The notes: generated from the sequence alone by a model not told the origin. A stretch of DNA of 64,000 nucleotides from Paramarasmius palmivorus (GCA_037176845.1 JAYKXP010000147.1:43941-107940); one strand, 5' to 3'. Positions 25,989-40,391 are shown, numbered from the stretch's first letter. Numbers and translations: made by a program.

Positions 25989-27676
25989 TCATCCAACGTG
26001 CGGAATGAAAGTTGTCCATTGGACAGTTTGGTATGCGCTTGGACGGAGATCTCGTAGGACAGTGAATGCGATAATGAGAAGGGTGATGCGGAAGACGGCG
26101 TACGCGAGGGAAAGGATGGCCATTAACGGATAAAAAACACTGTTCGGAAAATAGGTGTCCAAATTCCAAGACACATGCAAATTCCCCATCACAACCGGCG
26201 CAACCGCAACCGCAACAGCTGATATCCGCCAAAGCAGCTGTTCGGTATGAGTCGGAAATTGGAAAGCCCATGGGATGCAGTGGATGGCGCCGAAGAGAGC
26301 GGCGATTCCGTAGACGGCGATGTAGACGTAGGGAGGGTCGTCGTCTAATCGGGAGGAGATTGGGATTGCTAGGTCGCTGTCGTCTTTGTCGAAGAGGATT
26401 GGGAAGCATACCCCGAAGACATGCCATGGGATCCATAGCGGAAGGAGGAGAAGTCGGAGAAGGATGTTGTCGGGGCCTTCAATGTCGGAAAAGAGGGAGA
26501 AGGCATAGATATACTCCACAATCATACTACCTCCCTCGCAGCACGTTCTCCCAATCGCACCAGCCCACTCCCAGAACGTTCTTCCAATCTCTCCCTTCCC
26601 CCCACCAGTTCCCCCTCCCCCCGACTTCTCCGTCTGCCTCCAATACACCCTCACAGGATGTCTAACCCGCAGAGGCTTGTTCCACCAGAGGTAGTAAGTC
26701 CCAAAGTTCAGGATCGCGAATCCAACAGTAACGATCTCCAGCTCCGTGATAGCCAAACCCTCGACTGCGCGAGCGATGACCTGCGCGATGAACCAGATGG
26801 TTTGGATGACGGCGATGGATTTGGTGATGACGTCGGCGTGGCTTCTGTCCTTGATTTCTTCCTCGGTGAGGGTGATGTAGCCTTTGGCGACGAGGAATTC
26901 GAGGGGGGTTGTAGGGTCGGGGGTGGGGGACAAGGGGTCGGTCTCCACGGGTTTCGTGAGGGAGGGATTTTCATGAATTGCTGGTGTAGATGATTCCGAG
27001 TTCTTCTCGTCATTTTCGTCCTGGTCGGCAAGAAATGATCAAATGAGGTCCTATATGAAAAGAAAAGGTACATGACGCACCGTGTTGTCCAGCTTTTGAT
27101 GTTTTTCATGATAGGCCTTGATTCTCTCAAAGTATCCCTCTGCCTTCCCTTCAAATGGTCTCGCGCTCGCATACTCAATCTCCGATGTCCGGTCCCTATC
27201 CCAAAGATAACCACAGAACTCTTCCCCATTATATAACGCAAACCCGCCCATTATAACGAAGAAACCGTGGGACATGCCCCACTTGTACTCTGAGGGGAGA
27301 GCGTCAGCAACAGCACGAAGAATCTAAGTGGACACGCACTCTTGAACTTCTTTCGAATCTTCTTTGCTTGCTCCCGCTGCCTCATCGCCCACAGAATCAT
27401 AAACTCAGGGGCGAGAAGCGCTACAACCATCAACTCGACATTGTGGTAGACCACTACTGCTGAATGAGTTCCTGGAACTGGAATGTTGGGGTGGATTGCA
27501 ACCCAAGTGCAGATGAAAATGACCGAGAGGCAGCTCCAAAGGATTCCGGTAGTGGTGCGACATCCGTTAATGTCGATGCATTCGCCCGTTATGGGATCGA
27601 AGGATGTGGAGTTGTCGGTGGAGGAGGCAGAGAGGCTGGAGGCGATAGGCCTCGCAAGGGCGTAGAGCAGTAGCAT
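25989..27676 (-). CDS. Agaricomycete multi-pass membrane protein, intact
   Basis: Three exons (27676 to about 27341, about 27290 to 27081, about 27020 to 25989) give about 520 residues. Visible are a hydrophobic leader (MLLLYALARPIASSL), the family signature DINGCRTT followed by WSCLSVIFICTWVAIHPN, then a LLAPEFMILWAMRQ helix, SHGFFVIMGGFALY, an acidic loop ending EEEIKDRS, and helices around WFIAQVIARAVEGLAITELE, YYLWWNKPL, YGIAALFGAIHCIPW and MAILSLAYAVF. It ends FIPHVG. This is a family I know only as expanded, uncharacterised membrane proteins in mushrooms; no reaction is known. An upstream in-frame start was not found. A decayed copy lies at 4763-5570. Surrounding sequence is worn repeat, which makes this intact gene stand out. 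Confidence 0.82.
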
Positions 27677-28090
27677 AGAAGGGTGAGGAAGGGAGCCAGG
27701 ATTCTGCGTTCTTTATCCATCAAGGACATGCGTTAAGCGTGTTGTCTGTGTGTTGTACATGCCGGCGTCTACTTTGACATTTGGAATAGAAGATCATTGC
27801 GGTGGAGATTGCAGGGAGTGAGGCAGACGCGTGTCAGAGAACCCAAGAATAGCGGCGAGCATGGAAATGAGGCGAAATGAGGACTTTGAGCGCCAAAATG
27901 TGATCATGGAAGAGAAGAACGCGTTCGTGAGAAACATGGGGCGAACCTGTGACCATTCGGTCTTTTCGGACTTCTGTTTGCCGGCCGAACCATGGTTTTC
28001 TTCTTTCTCTCTTGCACAGTTACCATTTAGTGAGGTTGTATTCAACCTGCGAATCGTCCTGCTGGTGAATCATTTCGAGCCACAGGGAGA
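27677..28090. other. Intergenic, promoter side of membrane protein gene
   Basis: No open frame with support. It presumably holds the upstream region of the minus-strand membrane-protein gene. Confidence 0.4.
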
Positions 28091-31000
28091 ATTATGGTTG
28101 ATATCCTGGGGCATCGATACTCTGGTGTAGCTGAAAGGACTGTTTACTGAATCGCTGAACCAAAACGTGTTTTGGCGCCCACATGTACCTGAGGCCAGGC
28201 ACGCTGACGTCAGCGGAATTTTTCGTCTTCGCTTCCTTTTGCTCTTTTCTTTCCCTTTCTCTGGGTTCTCCACCGACTGTACGACTACAGATCACCCAGC
28301 TATTCGCACCACCGACTTCAACCACCAAAATAACAATGCTTCTGCTGTACGACTCACCCCCTGGATCCACTCCAACACGAGCGTCCCACTCTCCTCGCTC
28401 TTTTCTACGCTATAGAACGCGACAATGCAATTTGCATCCTCTTTAGCCTTTAGGATACTCCTCTCCCTTCCTCTACCCGGTCCCTCCTCCTACCACAAGC
28501 TCGACAAACACCAAGTCCTTGCGAGAAGGACTTCCAGCCTACACCCCCACTGACTGGCTCCTCTGATGCGCTCTTCTCGATGCAACGTCCATTCTTGTGT
28601 GCCGCAGATATGGACTACGCTGCTACTGAGCCGTATGTGCCCATCCCCTTCCCCTTCTTCCACTGTACTCACGCTCTTCTCATAGATACTCTCCAACTGC
28701 CTACACATCCGATGACAACGAACATAGCAAGGACCTTGTATTTGGAAAATATAAGCTCGGTCGGAACCGGTCTGAGATGAGGCATAGACATACCTCTGGT
28801 GAAGATGCACGAGGCGGCGTTGGATAGTGGAGACCTTCACTCTGTACGTGGCTCATCCTTCATTACCTTTTCCTATCTCTGTCCCTTTCGATGCCTCCTT
28901 TCATGTCTTTACTTTTTCTAAAGTGTGAAAGGATCAAGGCTAAACCAATCTCCTCCCTGTCCCGCAGTCCCATTACCTGTCATTGAGGCACGGTGCCCGT
29001 CCGGAAGATACACCCAGGCAATTTCCCCGAACCTAGCTCAGAGCATTTGCTGCTGCTTATCCCCTTGCCACATCTTTCGCGTTGTAGGGTTTTGGTGCCT
29101 TGTTATTATCCATTACCGAGTAACGTGCACGGTGCACACCCTTTCAAATCCAGTTCGTTCTTTTCTTGCCTCGTCTTCTTACTCAAGCTAACGCTACCAC
29201 ACATATAGGTTCCAGGTACTCAAAAACATCGGTTATTGCTAGTTTCTAGGACGGAGTGTTTGTTCTGCAGGTCAAGGCGCGTATCCGAACCATTTCTAGA
29301 CCAATATATACTGATAAGATCACTCAGAGTCAGGATGACTCGATACGCACCTGAAGACCACGACATCGATACAGAAGCTACTACATTCGAAAAAACAGTC
29401 GCGTTGGTATCTGGTCATGCCTATACGCGCACCTTTCGATTCGGAACTACACCATGAAGCTGGCGATACAATTAACAGTTCCAATTGGGTTGTGTAAGTA
29501 TGTTTCCACGTGCATGCAATATGCTGCTGACACGATTACTCTCTAGTCAACATTCATACTCATTACACCTTCAATACCTTGTTAACCGGAGACGAGGTGT
29601 TCCACCGGTGCTTGTGCGATGGTTTCTTCACTACCCTTTCGTTGATGAGCGATCCATACCCTCGCGTTGAAGGTAAGCTGATGCCGTTTTCGTTCTTTTT
29701 CTTTTTACGCAGACGCTAACCTAGTACTCACCGAGATAGGTGACTACCAACGCTCCCAGTACAACAGCAAAAACTTCCGCCCCTCGTTTCGGTTCTGACG
29801 ACAGGTATGTTGCCGTCAAGTTGTCGTCATATTCCTTGTACACCCTTTACTCACTACATATCCCACAGAACTCATGGACTGGATATGAATCAGGACAGTT
29901 TGTTCAACGTGTGTCTTAGCCCCAACACTCGTACTGAGGCTCATGCTAATGAATGTCACCCTCAGATTGAACGGCCTAGCCAACTTGTTGGGCTACCTCC
30001 CATGCTTCTCGAGCTTCACGATCGGAGTTCCTATATGGATAGTTTCTTTCCAAACTGAGGAGTTAGGCGAGAGACACCCCTGGATCTCGGTCGTATACTC
30101 GTGCATCTGCTTCCGAATCCTGCTGGTATCGTTACTTCGGTAAACGTAAGGTGAGTGTTATTGATCCACATCCTTCCGAGTACTAATGGGTACAGATAGC
30201 ATCTCAGAGATCTTCGCAAGGTCAGACCGTGTCTCTGTCAGCTATCCACGTAAATGTTAGCCGAAAGCTATGTTTTGGCACTTTGCTGTGAGGGATATAC
30301 TAGGGGGGTAGGTTTTGGATGTCTAGTTTAACTCGTGGAATGTGGGCATGCTTTCGAAGAGGTACATGGGTTTAACTAGAGGGAGACCGGATAGTGCTAT
30401 AAGTACGCAGATACAACGAGATCGTGCAAGTGTTCGAAATCCAAAGAGACACAGATGTCGGATCTCTTTCAATGCCTTGCATCTATGGCCTTGAGACGCG
30501 TACATCACCTTTCAATGTTTAATTCATTGTCGTTACTCAAAGCACAAGGCTCACAGTATCATTCGCGTAGTAGACTCGGAGTAGATTGTATGTCCGTGAC
30601 ACACTATATTCCATTCAAGGCGTGAATTTATAAAAGTTTTGTTCTCGACTCCTCTTTACCTTCCTTTCACAAAACTTAGCGTGTTGGAATGAAGTTTTAA
30701 GCGCTTTCTTTGAGTATCTGAGGAATGGAATTTGGCGAAAGAATCGATGAACTATCGCATATAACGGTAGACCGTCCCACTGAGTTGAATTTCAAGCATG
30801 TTGAGTACCATAGCTATTATGCGAGTAACGTTATGGGATTTTTAATGATCTAGGTATGTCTGGTTTATGTCGCGTTTACGGCGTTAGAGTTCAGCCATGA
30901 ATTCGACATGATTGTGGGCTCGTGTTAAATCCAGTGCTCGCCTGAATCAAGGATCAAGATGGTGTCATTAGATTTGCGGAAGGTGTCTACTCACTCTCGC

Positions 31001-34000
31001 AACGGAGCTCAGAAAGGAGAATATGACATCCCACATATCGGAAATGTCAAACGCGATCCTTCCTGCGTTGCTGAACGATGAGTGCCTCACGGAATACCAA
31101 TCATCGAGGGCCTCAGACACGAGATCGTAGCATCGATTTGTGTACATCAGCTATCAGTTCCACCAGGATCCCAGTTTCTGGCATATCCGAGGCGAAAGAG
31201 GGACAGCAGACTCCGGGACGTGATGATGTCAAATCTTGAGGCAGGGAACACATCAATATGTCTGGATTCAATGGTCTATGCATTATGGGGTACACGAAAA
31301 CCCAAGGTGTTTATTTGTGTCTTCAAGCTTGTGAGATGTTTTGAGTGGCTTGGATTGGTCGGGGGACTTGAGGGCGTTGAACGTTGACCATTCGCAATGA
31401 ATTCAGTACTGTAGATCAAAGCTATGTGATGATCCTGGAGGATCAGCATCAAAGATTCGACTAGGTGAAGTTGTTGCATGATTTTCAGCCAGAGCCTGAA
31501 GTGGATCAGTTCGCTTCTCTAGATACACATTATCTTCCAGGCGTCTAAAACCTTCGATCGTTGGAGTCTTCAATCACGACCAAGGCTACGCATGCTCTTG
31601 CCAAGCTTTCATTGGTGACTGCGCCAGCTGCAGTTATGAAGCAAGAACATTGTATGCTCATTGTGTTCAGGTCATGCCACCATACTAACTCACAATCATC
31701 AGTAATACATGTGCCACTACACCAGTCGCCGTACGTACGCTCTTCATTTGGCAAAGCGGCGTTCTCCTCAGAGCTCAGCGGGATCATCCAGAATATCTTT
31801 AGGTCAACGTGGTACGGACGGAGAATGAACTGTTCATATTCCATGTTTCCTACTGACACATGATGTATCTAGGTCACAACATCCAGTATTTGGGTCGCCA
31901 GATGCTGGTATGGCGGCTCTGTTTCGTTTTTTCTTTGCCTTCTCAGCATGCTCTGTCCCAGCGTTCACGCACGAATGCAAGGCCATAGATTCCTTCAGCC
32001 TCAACCACGCGGCTTCATGAGCTGTCACACTTGTTCCTTCCGGTTTCGTTGTTGAATAAAAAATAGTCGCTCATCTATCACCTTCTCTGCCAAAAATTAA
32101 GTACATTTGCAAAGTGTCACGGGTGGTGAGGAGAACACCAGTCAAGGGGATCGCTCCATTGGTGTATCACAGAATTATGGACCATTGTACGCCACAGCGT
32201 GTCAATGGTGCGTTTCGAAGTCGCAGCTGGTTGAAACCTTGAGGCGGATTACGTTGAACTGTTCCTTCAAGTTCGTCCACGTTCACCACGCAATCACCAC
32301 GTCCAAATTTGGCGTTCTAGGAAGTATCACTGGCGTGATAAAGCTGGAGGTATCATAGATCGGCGCAGTGGAATGATCAACCATGAGCGTTACGGGGTCG
32401 TGGAGAGTGTATTTATTGAGGGGTTGAACGGTGAATGCTCCCCGATTACGGGATGTGAATTCTGTCCTTCACATCGCTCACAATGAAATGAACCATAGAC
32501 AATGCAACCGCTAGTCAGCTGTAGTCACATTTCGAATTTGCGTCTACAAACGAGACCTTTGATGCGGTGACTTTGCAGTTATCGCAGGGGTCCAAGCACA
32601 GAGAACTCGTCTGATATGCCGCACGACAGTCGCTTGCGTGCATTGAGGCGGCGCGCGTCTAAATGGAAGCACCAGGTATGACAATTCTTGGACGAGGTTT
32701 GAAGCTGAAGCCTGCAGGATTACAGACGCCCAACAGTAAGTCTGCACTGGCAAGATTGTGAATATTGTCCCTTGAGTCCAATACGACGAAATGAGCCAGA
32801 GGACCACGAGGGGCCCCCAGAAGGTGCATTGTCTTCTGGGTTTTGCACTGCGGGTTGCTGAGCTATATCTACCCTTTACGCAATGGAATCGTCCGAATGA
32901 CAGAAGTTATCGATGAGATTGCTCGACATGAGCGTAGAAGCAGGTGTATGTCTCTGAGATAGTCCGAGAAGCGAGTTTGAGAGATCCAGGCAGCCAACGT
33001 GCAGCTAAGAAGCAATTCTCAGCCCAGCGCTGGGAAGAGCGATTGTGAATCAGGAATTAGTGCTCGAGTTCCATAGTTGTGGTGTTTGTCTTGAGTAGAA
33101 TCAGACAAATATATTCGACTAAATCGAGCTCTCCGGAAGAGGTAATGAGAAAAAGATATGTTGACAGAGGGATAAACGAAACAGCCGAGAATCGCGAGAT
33201 GAAGACCCCGAGTCGACCTTGGTGACAGAGGAAGCGTTGTCATCGTGGGAAACGATGTTGACACCATTTTACACCGCGACCACATCCTTCGTAACTCATT
33301 GACATCTTTTTGCCCCCTTCTCCTTACGATTCATCTAATCCGAGACGACGCAAATGGATTCCAGTTCCAAAGGTGCGTTGTTACCCTTACTGTTCTCTGG
33401 TTCTTCTCTTGTTGAACCCTTTTATCTAGCATTTTGGGGCGACTTCGCCTATCCCGGAGCTTTGAGCAGAGAGGGATTGTTATGGTCTTTCGCGGGCTGA
33501 AAGGGAAGGAAGCTGGAGATATATGGAGTTGAACGTCAGATGTCGAGCTTATTGCTCGGTGAGTCGCCCCGTCATATCTTTTTTTTTTTTCGTCTTCGAG
33601 GTCGTTGAGCTGACAAGGACAATTTACAGGCTTTCTATTCATTGTAACTTCCTGTCCATCCGTATAGAATGCCTCAGGGCTTCGAAGGTCGCGACCTGGG
33701 ACCATCCTGGTTAAGGAGAACATACGGAAAACTTGAGCAAGGGATTTCGGTGTTAGGCCGAACGAGAAGAGAGAAGGGCTAGAAGCTCTCACAAGACCCC
33801 ACGTACGTCCTCTGTTTTAAGTTCTCAATTCAAAGATAGCTAACACTGTCTCTTCAAGGTATCTTGTGTTAACGGTCTTGTAATGTAACCTGCGAAATCT
33901 GGAGGTCGCATGCTATACCCTCGCCGTCGGGATATTCCTCTCAGGGCATTCAAAGCATCATGATTCAGCATTTGGGAACTGTCAGAGTGGTCATAGAACA

Positions 34001-34320
34001 GTGTAGACTGGGGTATACATGAGGGACAACTTGATCAGGTATTTTCCCTTTTGCGCTTTTTTTGTCTTCATGCTCACAACATATTGCAGGAGTTCGGGAA
34101 TTGAAAGCATAATAGTTCCTTATGTGGTAGGCTAGCGGATAACGCATATGAGTGTTGAGTAGTAGGGCAGACGGAACGATAGTGTGAGGATCTGACCGGG
34201 CCGCGAGACGGAAACGGACCGGATCATGACAGATAGAAGTTACAATATAGCTGGATTGAGCCTATGGGTCGTTGTGGAGATGATTGACTAGTTCATACCG
34301 AGGCGCCAGTGGAAGTATAG
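28091..34320. repeat. Degenerate segmental repeat unit B (~6.2 kb)
   Basis: It is head-to-tail with unit C (34321-39790). Matching landmarks in order are the ATCCTGGGG..CGATAC head, the CRE block, the CGCGACAATGC block, the ACTCGATACGCACCTGAAGA block (29338 against 35567), the CACGTTGAAGGTAAG block, the AGCATCTC..AGATCT block (30196 against 36376), the GAAATCCAAAGAGA block, the ACCAATCATC/CCAGTCATC block, the CGTGGGAAACGATG block and the GACTGGG.TACAT block near the end. Unit B lacks about 0.9 kb present in C at 36300-37250. Short exon-like stretches survive (about 29553-29671), but every copy is interrupted. Confidence 0.65.
28205..28212 (+). promoter_or_regulatory. CRE-like palindrome TGACGTCA at head of unit B
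   Basis: TGACGTCA followed by GCGGAATTTTT. The same arrangement heads unit C and recurs at 39779. TGACGTCA is the classic ATF/CREB-type bZIP site; function here is inferred from conservation only. Confidence 0.45.
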
Positions 34321-34457
34321 TTCATATCCTGGGGTACCGATACCCTCGTGGAAGATCACGGTGTTTCCTAGCTCAAAGAATTGTGTTCGCTGAGTCGGTT
34401 GAGCAAAAACGCACTTTGGCGCCGACAAGTACCTGAGGCAGTGCATGCCAGGCACGG

Positions 34458-34465
34458 TGACGTCA
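34458..34465 (+). promoter_or_regulatory. CRE-like palindrome TGACGTCA at head of unit C
   Basis: TGACGTCA followed by GCGGAAC and a T-run, as in the other unit heads. Confidence 0.45.
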
Positions 34466-37400
34466 GCGGAACTTTTTTTTTGTCTCCGCTTTCTTTGCTC
34501 TTTTCTTTCCTTCTCTCTGGCTCTTTCTGGGCTCTCCGCCGACCATACGATTACATATCACCCAGCTAATCGCAACACCGGCTTCAAACACCAAAAAAAC
34601 ACGTCAATGCCCCTCGCCGCCTCCTGTTGAACGACTTGTCCGCTGGATTCTCTCCAACACAACCATCTCACTCTCTTCGCTCCTACCTACGCTATCGAAC
34701 GCGACAATGCGGTCTACGTGCTCCAAAGCGGCCAATATACTATCCTCACTCCTGCTATCCAGCCTGTATCTCGTCCCGCAAGCTTGACGAACACCATGTC
34801 CTTGCAAGTACATCCAGCCTACACGCCCTACCAATCGGCTCCTCTAACGCGCGCTTCGATGCAGCCACCTTTTCTCCGCAGGTGGATGTATACCACGCTA
34901 CTAATGGCTCGTATGTCCCGTTAATCCCTCTCTCGTTCATTCTATGCACTTCTCATAGATATTCCCCAACGTGCAACGCGTCAAAACCCAACTTTCTGGC
35001 TGGAACGTCGTATTCGAACAGCATGACCTAGGCCGAAAACGGGCAGAGATGAGGTGTAGAGACAACAGGTGTCGATGTCTGAGGCCAGTTCGGTGGTTGG
35101 GTCCCGGATTGTGTAGGTGGCTCTCCCTTCATCACCTTCTTCCACCTCCAATCCACCTCCAATCCACCTCCGCCTTCCTCCTACCCTATCGACCACTCTT
35201 CTCGTGACCCTAGTTTTCAGAGAAAGATGCGAGTAAAGGTTGGCTTATCATCTTTCAGTAGGACCACTATCCTACACCTTGAACGTTCTCCCGTCGTCCT
35301 GTGCCAGTACCGGTCATCGCTGTTCAACCCATTGTACAAATGTGCACACTGTACGTTGTATTCAGTTCCATTCCCAAACCTTTTCGTTTCTTTTTTGTCT
35401 TCTCTCTGCTTTCTCGAGCTAACATTACCACATATCTAGACTCCGGGGACATCAACCACCCCATCTGCTGTTTGTTTCCAGAAGAGCAAACCCGCTTCAA
35501 AGCTCAGGGTATGTTTCTGAATGATTTCCTAGCCAGTATATGCTAATGCGACCACTCAAGACGACCCGATACGCACCTGAAGACTGCAAAACCAATCCAA
35601 AAACCACCGCATCAAAGGTCACCATAAGCTGCGGTCATGTTCATGCACTGACCCTCGGCTCTGGACTCGGAACTTCTACGAAGCTGTTGTTGGATTTGCC
35701 AGTTCCGATTGTCCTAACTAGGCTATGTAAGTATGTTTCCGTGTGAATGCAATGTGCCGTTCACCCTGCTAACACAATGTTCTGTAGTCGATATTCAAAC
35801 TATGGATACTCATCCATTGTCGATACTCTGATGTTCGGTGCTGACGAGGCTTTCCGTTGATGCTTATACAACGGTTTCTTCGCTAGCCTTTCGTCGATGG
35901 ACACTCTGTACCCTCACGTTGAAGGTAAGTCGATAACTTTTTCGTTCCTTCTGACATGATCCTGAGCTTGTCCTTTTTACGCAGACGCTGACTTAGTGCT
36001 CAGTATGTAGCCGCCAGCGCTCCGAGTACAAAAGACAAGACTCTATCTGCCATTTCCGTTACGAGGCTAGGTACGTAGCCATCATATTCCTCGTGTATTC
36101 TCACTGACGCATACTATCCCTTAGATCTTAGAACCCGATACTCCACGTACTTTTCAACGCCAACTCATTCATATTATACCTCATGCGAACGAAGGGTACA
36201 TCAAGTTTGAACGGCCTACCCAATTTCCCGGGCTACCTCCCATGCTTCCCGAGTTTCGAGGTCGGAATTCCTATATAGATGGTTTCTTTTCCAAACTGAC
36301 GAGTTAGGCAAGAGATACTTCTGGATCTCGGTGTTATTGAATTCGCACTTTTCTCGAGTACTAAAGAGTACAAATAGCATCTCCGAGATCTCCGCAGGCG
36401 CGACCGCGTCGCAGCGCTTGGGTTTGCTCTATCACTCGGTCACATGGATGGCCGCTTGGCAGTTCCAGAGCGTGCTTTGAAGGAGATGGGTACGTCTAGG
36501 ATCTGTCCACCTTACAGAACATACTCATGCTGCTATTATATCCCCGTCGGGCTAGTTCTAAATCCTGAATCCCTCTGTATCTCAACCGCGTAGTTCTTCG
36601 AGGTACGTCCTCCACGTCGTATCCAACTCGTACTATTCATTCACATATTGGTAACTCATAGTTCAAATGATCGGTCTCGCGTCTACCGGGTCACTACATC
36701 CATGAATCATGACGGTAGGTGTTACTTTCTGATTGTTTTACTTGCCTTCACTTATGCCTGATCCCTATTTTTTTAGATGCATGGCTAGGCATGTTATGCT
36801 TGAGCATGGCGCGGACAGTCTCAAGAGCCTAGGCACTTTCGCCTCGATAAACCATGGCTCACACCAACTTGAACGTTTGTGTAGCTGCTCTCGCGGTCGC
36901 AACTATGACTAACAGGCAGTAATAGTAGTTATAGCACCGAGGATATGAAGATCCCATTGAAATATCAAGGCGCTTTCCCTTGGACAACGACCGACAAGAG
37001 ATGGGCCGTGTTCACCTTTGACTCTGTCGCTTTTACAAGCATATTGGGATTTGCCCTCAGTACTCAGAGTACATTTACATCCGTTCGTTATGTTTTAGCC
37101 TTCGTTATTCACCTGGATGACCGTTCGCAAATCTTCCATCGTTTGCCTGCGCTTATGAAGTACCACCGGCAACTAACGTGCTATCTAAAATGATTCTCGA
37201 TCACTGTGGGATACCTATACTTCACAGATTATTAAAGCCAATTCCCGTAGTGGCATGTATAGACGAAGAAATCAACCGAAAGAGCTCGAAATCCAAAGAG
37301 ATACAAATGCGGGATCCCTATAATGCCTTGCATCTGCGGCTTTCAGACATGTACATCACCTTTCGTTGTTTGATTCATTGTCGCTAGTTAATGCACAAGG

Positions 37401-39778
37401 CTTGCAATATCACTCGCGTATATTGTATGTCCACGACATACTATATTCCACTCAACTTGTGAACTTAGAATAGTGTTGTTTTCGACGCTTCTTGACCTTC
37501 CTTTTGTGAAACTTAGCGTGTCTCGGATTGAAGTTGGAAGCCCTTTCTTTGAGGATCTGGAGAATGGAATTTGGCGAGAGAATCGATGAACTATTGCATA
37601 AAATGGTATTGATCGGTAGACAGTCCCACTGAGTTGAACTTCAAGCATTTCAACTACGAAACCTACTATCCGATTAACTTCGTGGGCTTTCAAGATCTCG
37701 GTACTGTATGTCTCGTGTATGTCGCGTTTACGGTGTTATCTGGATGAACTCGATACGATTGAGCGTTCGTGTTAAATCCAGTGCTCGCCTGAACATGGCG
37801 TCATTAGATTTAGGGAAGGTGACCACTCACTACCGGCCACTTTCGCAATGGAACTCAGAATTAAAGCGAGAATATAACATCGCACATATCAGAGTGTCAA
37901 ATAGATCAATTGAGTTCAGGGTCCGGTGCGTCTGGAAATGTCAAATACGACCTTTCCTGCGTTGCTGAGGGATGAGAACCTCATATCAAGACCAGTCATC
38001 TAGAGCCTCGGCCAAAAGACCGTAGCATCGATCTTTGTACATCAGCCGCTGTCCCAGTGATCAGTTCCGCCAGATCCCAGTTTCTGGCTTGCGGTATACT
38101 CTCAGTTTCGCCCGCAACTTCGAGTTTAGAACCGAAGCGAAAGAAGGACAGCAGACTTCGGGACGTGAGGATGTCAAAGTTCGAGGCAAGGAACCCATGA
38201 ATGCTTCTGGGCTGCATGGTCTATTGCATTATGGGGTACACGAAAACCCAAGGTGTTCATTTGTGCCTTCGAGCTTGTGAGATGTTTTGAGTGCCTTGGA
38301 TTGGTCGGTCGGGGGACTAGAAGGTTTGAACGTTGACCATTCGCATTGAAGTTGATACTGTAGACCAACGCTATACAAGGAACCTGGAAGATTAAAGGGC
38401 AAATTGAGTGCAATTGCTGTTGCATGATTTGCAGCCGGAAAGAGAGTCTGAACTCGACCTATCTATCTCGGCGAGCGAAGCTCCAGTAGAAGCTCTCCGG
38501 AGAAGACGATCCAGGGATAACCGTCGAGAAGATCTGTCGACAAGGAAATGAAATAGCCGAAATAGGACATCATGGTGATGGCGACAAAAGAAGCGTTGCC
38601 GTCGTGGGAAACGATGCTGACACCCTTTTGCACCGCGACCACGAGCATCGATATCTTTCGTGACTCATCGACATTCTTCTGTCCTTCTCATCTAACTCAT
38701 AACGACGCAAATGGACCCCAGTTCTTAATGGTGTGTTGCTACTATTATGATAGTCTACTTCTTCCCGTGTCAACGCCTTTTTCTCCAGATTTTTCCGATT
38801 TCCTCTAAGCCCGGGCCTCTGAGTTAAGAAGCATCGTTTAGTGTCTAGCATGGGCTGTGATGCAAGGAGGTGAGAGGGAATTGACGCTGAATATCGAATG
38901 CTGGGCTCACAATTCGGTGCGTCACCGTGTCATGTTCTTTTCTTCTTCGAGGTCGTTGTGCTGACGCGGGCGATTTGTAGGTGTTCTACGCCTTGTCGGT
39001 CTTGGAAAGCTTCATTTCCACAGGTATAGCCGGTGTCAGGATCAAGAAATGTGGCACTTGGCCGTCGTAAAAAGCGTGCAGGAGGTTTGAAGCGGATGTT
39101 TTGGTGTCATGTTGGGCGAGGAAGTCATCATTTGGGAGTCAAAGCGTCCTACAAAATCGATGTACATCATATATTCTATATCTTCCACTGAAATACCTAA
39201 CGCCGTCTCTGCAAGGTATCTCCCAGGCGAGCGTATTAAAGGTCCGAGGAGCAGACGCCAATCAGAAGCAAAACACCGGCGACACAAGTGCAACCTTCTA
39301 AACGTCACGCTTGCATGTTAGATCTGCGTTGTTGGGACATCTTGACGCAACACTCGGAAATGATGAAGATTGAGTTTCTCTTGGGGTGTTTGTCGACAAG
39401 AGAGTAGACTGGGATACATCCAGAAAGGGCAATCTTATCAGGTAGGCTTTCTGTGGCCATATCTCATAATATCTTGATGCTTACAACCTGCATAGTGAAA
39501 CAGGCTCTGTTTTCATAGGGAGCGAAGCGAAAGCAATACGAGACGAGGAATACGGGTAGTAATTATAAGCTAGATGGAAGGTTAGGCTGGTCCTAGTAGG
39601 AAGTACAACGCAGTGGTCATAAGGCATACCTATGGAACTATTGCTGTTGTGGATGTCGATAGCTGATTGGGCCCAATACGATGGCGAGTGAGGTAACCTG
39701 TTGGTTGGAAAACGCTGCCTTCTGGATCTTGAAGCTTGAAGCGCCGGTAGGTAATGAGGCAGTGCCTGTCAAGAACGG

Positions 39779-39786
39779 TGACGTCA
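39779..39786 (+). promoter_or_regulatory. CRE-like palindrome TGACGTCA at end of unit C
   Basis: TGACGTCA followed by GCGGAGC and a T-run. It would be the head of a further unit, but homology ends about 25 bp later, so that unit is truncated here. Confidence 0.4.
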
Positions 39787-39799
39787 GCGGAGCTTTTTT

Positions 39800-40391
39800 T
39801 TTTCGAGGCTACGGACGATTGGTCCAACTCGGGGGAACCCGAAGCTGACAGATGTCAAGATAAAGAAAGATATCTACGTAGACGACGTCACCATGTAAAT
39901 TAGTTTCTCATTAATTATTACACGCAACGGGATAATTAAAAAAATAAACTATCGAAAAGGGTAGGAGTCGGGAGCGCGTCTCTTGGCCCCGACGCGCTTC
40001 TACTTCTCTCCTTCTTCACGTCCGAGCAAGGCACAGAAGCATGGTGAGCAGAAAATCTTTATTACGCTCCTGCTACTTAAACGTACATTTTACGTCCTTA
40101 ATAGGTCTCAACGCGCCCTCATAACAACCTCTACTGAGAACATAAGTGGGCACAAAACAGAAAACATTTGCGTTCCGCTCGTCTTTTTCTAGGAACGAGA
40201 CCTTCGTTCAGACGTCGCCGGCCTGACAGCTTCTCGTTGAAGGATGACACGTTCTGTGACGAGCAAAAAAATCCTGCGCAAAAGGATACTCGGGGAAATG
40301 GGAGCGAAACGGAATCCTTGGGGTATTGGGGTATCGGACATCGATAAGAAGGATGGTATTATTCGTATCGAGTTCAGCATCCCTTTCCATC
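39800..40391. other. Intergenic, no supportable gene
   Basis: A frame at 40244-40390 could be read as a leader of the next gene, but its composition looks like chance and no splice evidence favours it. Confidence 0.4.

Larger units (their letters stand above)
34321..39790. repeat. Degenerate segmental repeat unit C (~5.5 kb)
   Basis: This is the second tandem copy, homologous along its length to unit B and, at 35890-37230, to copy A at the start of the window. It keeps a longer open stretch at 36945-37193 with hydrophobic character, but upstream stops interrupt it. The unit ends with a new TGACGTCA block (39779), after which similarity stops. Confidence 0.65.

Noticed and set aside
28091..39790. 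LTR retrotransposon
   Set aside because: No reverse transcriptase, integrase or protease motifs, no tRNA primer site and no LTR pair were seen. The repeats look like duplicated gene-bearing DNA.
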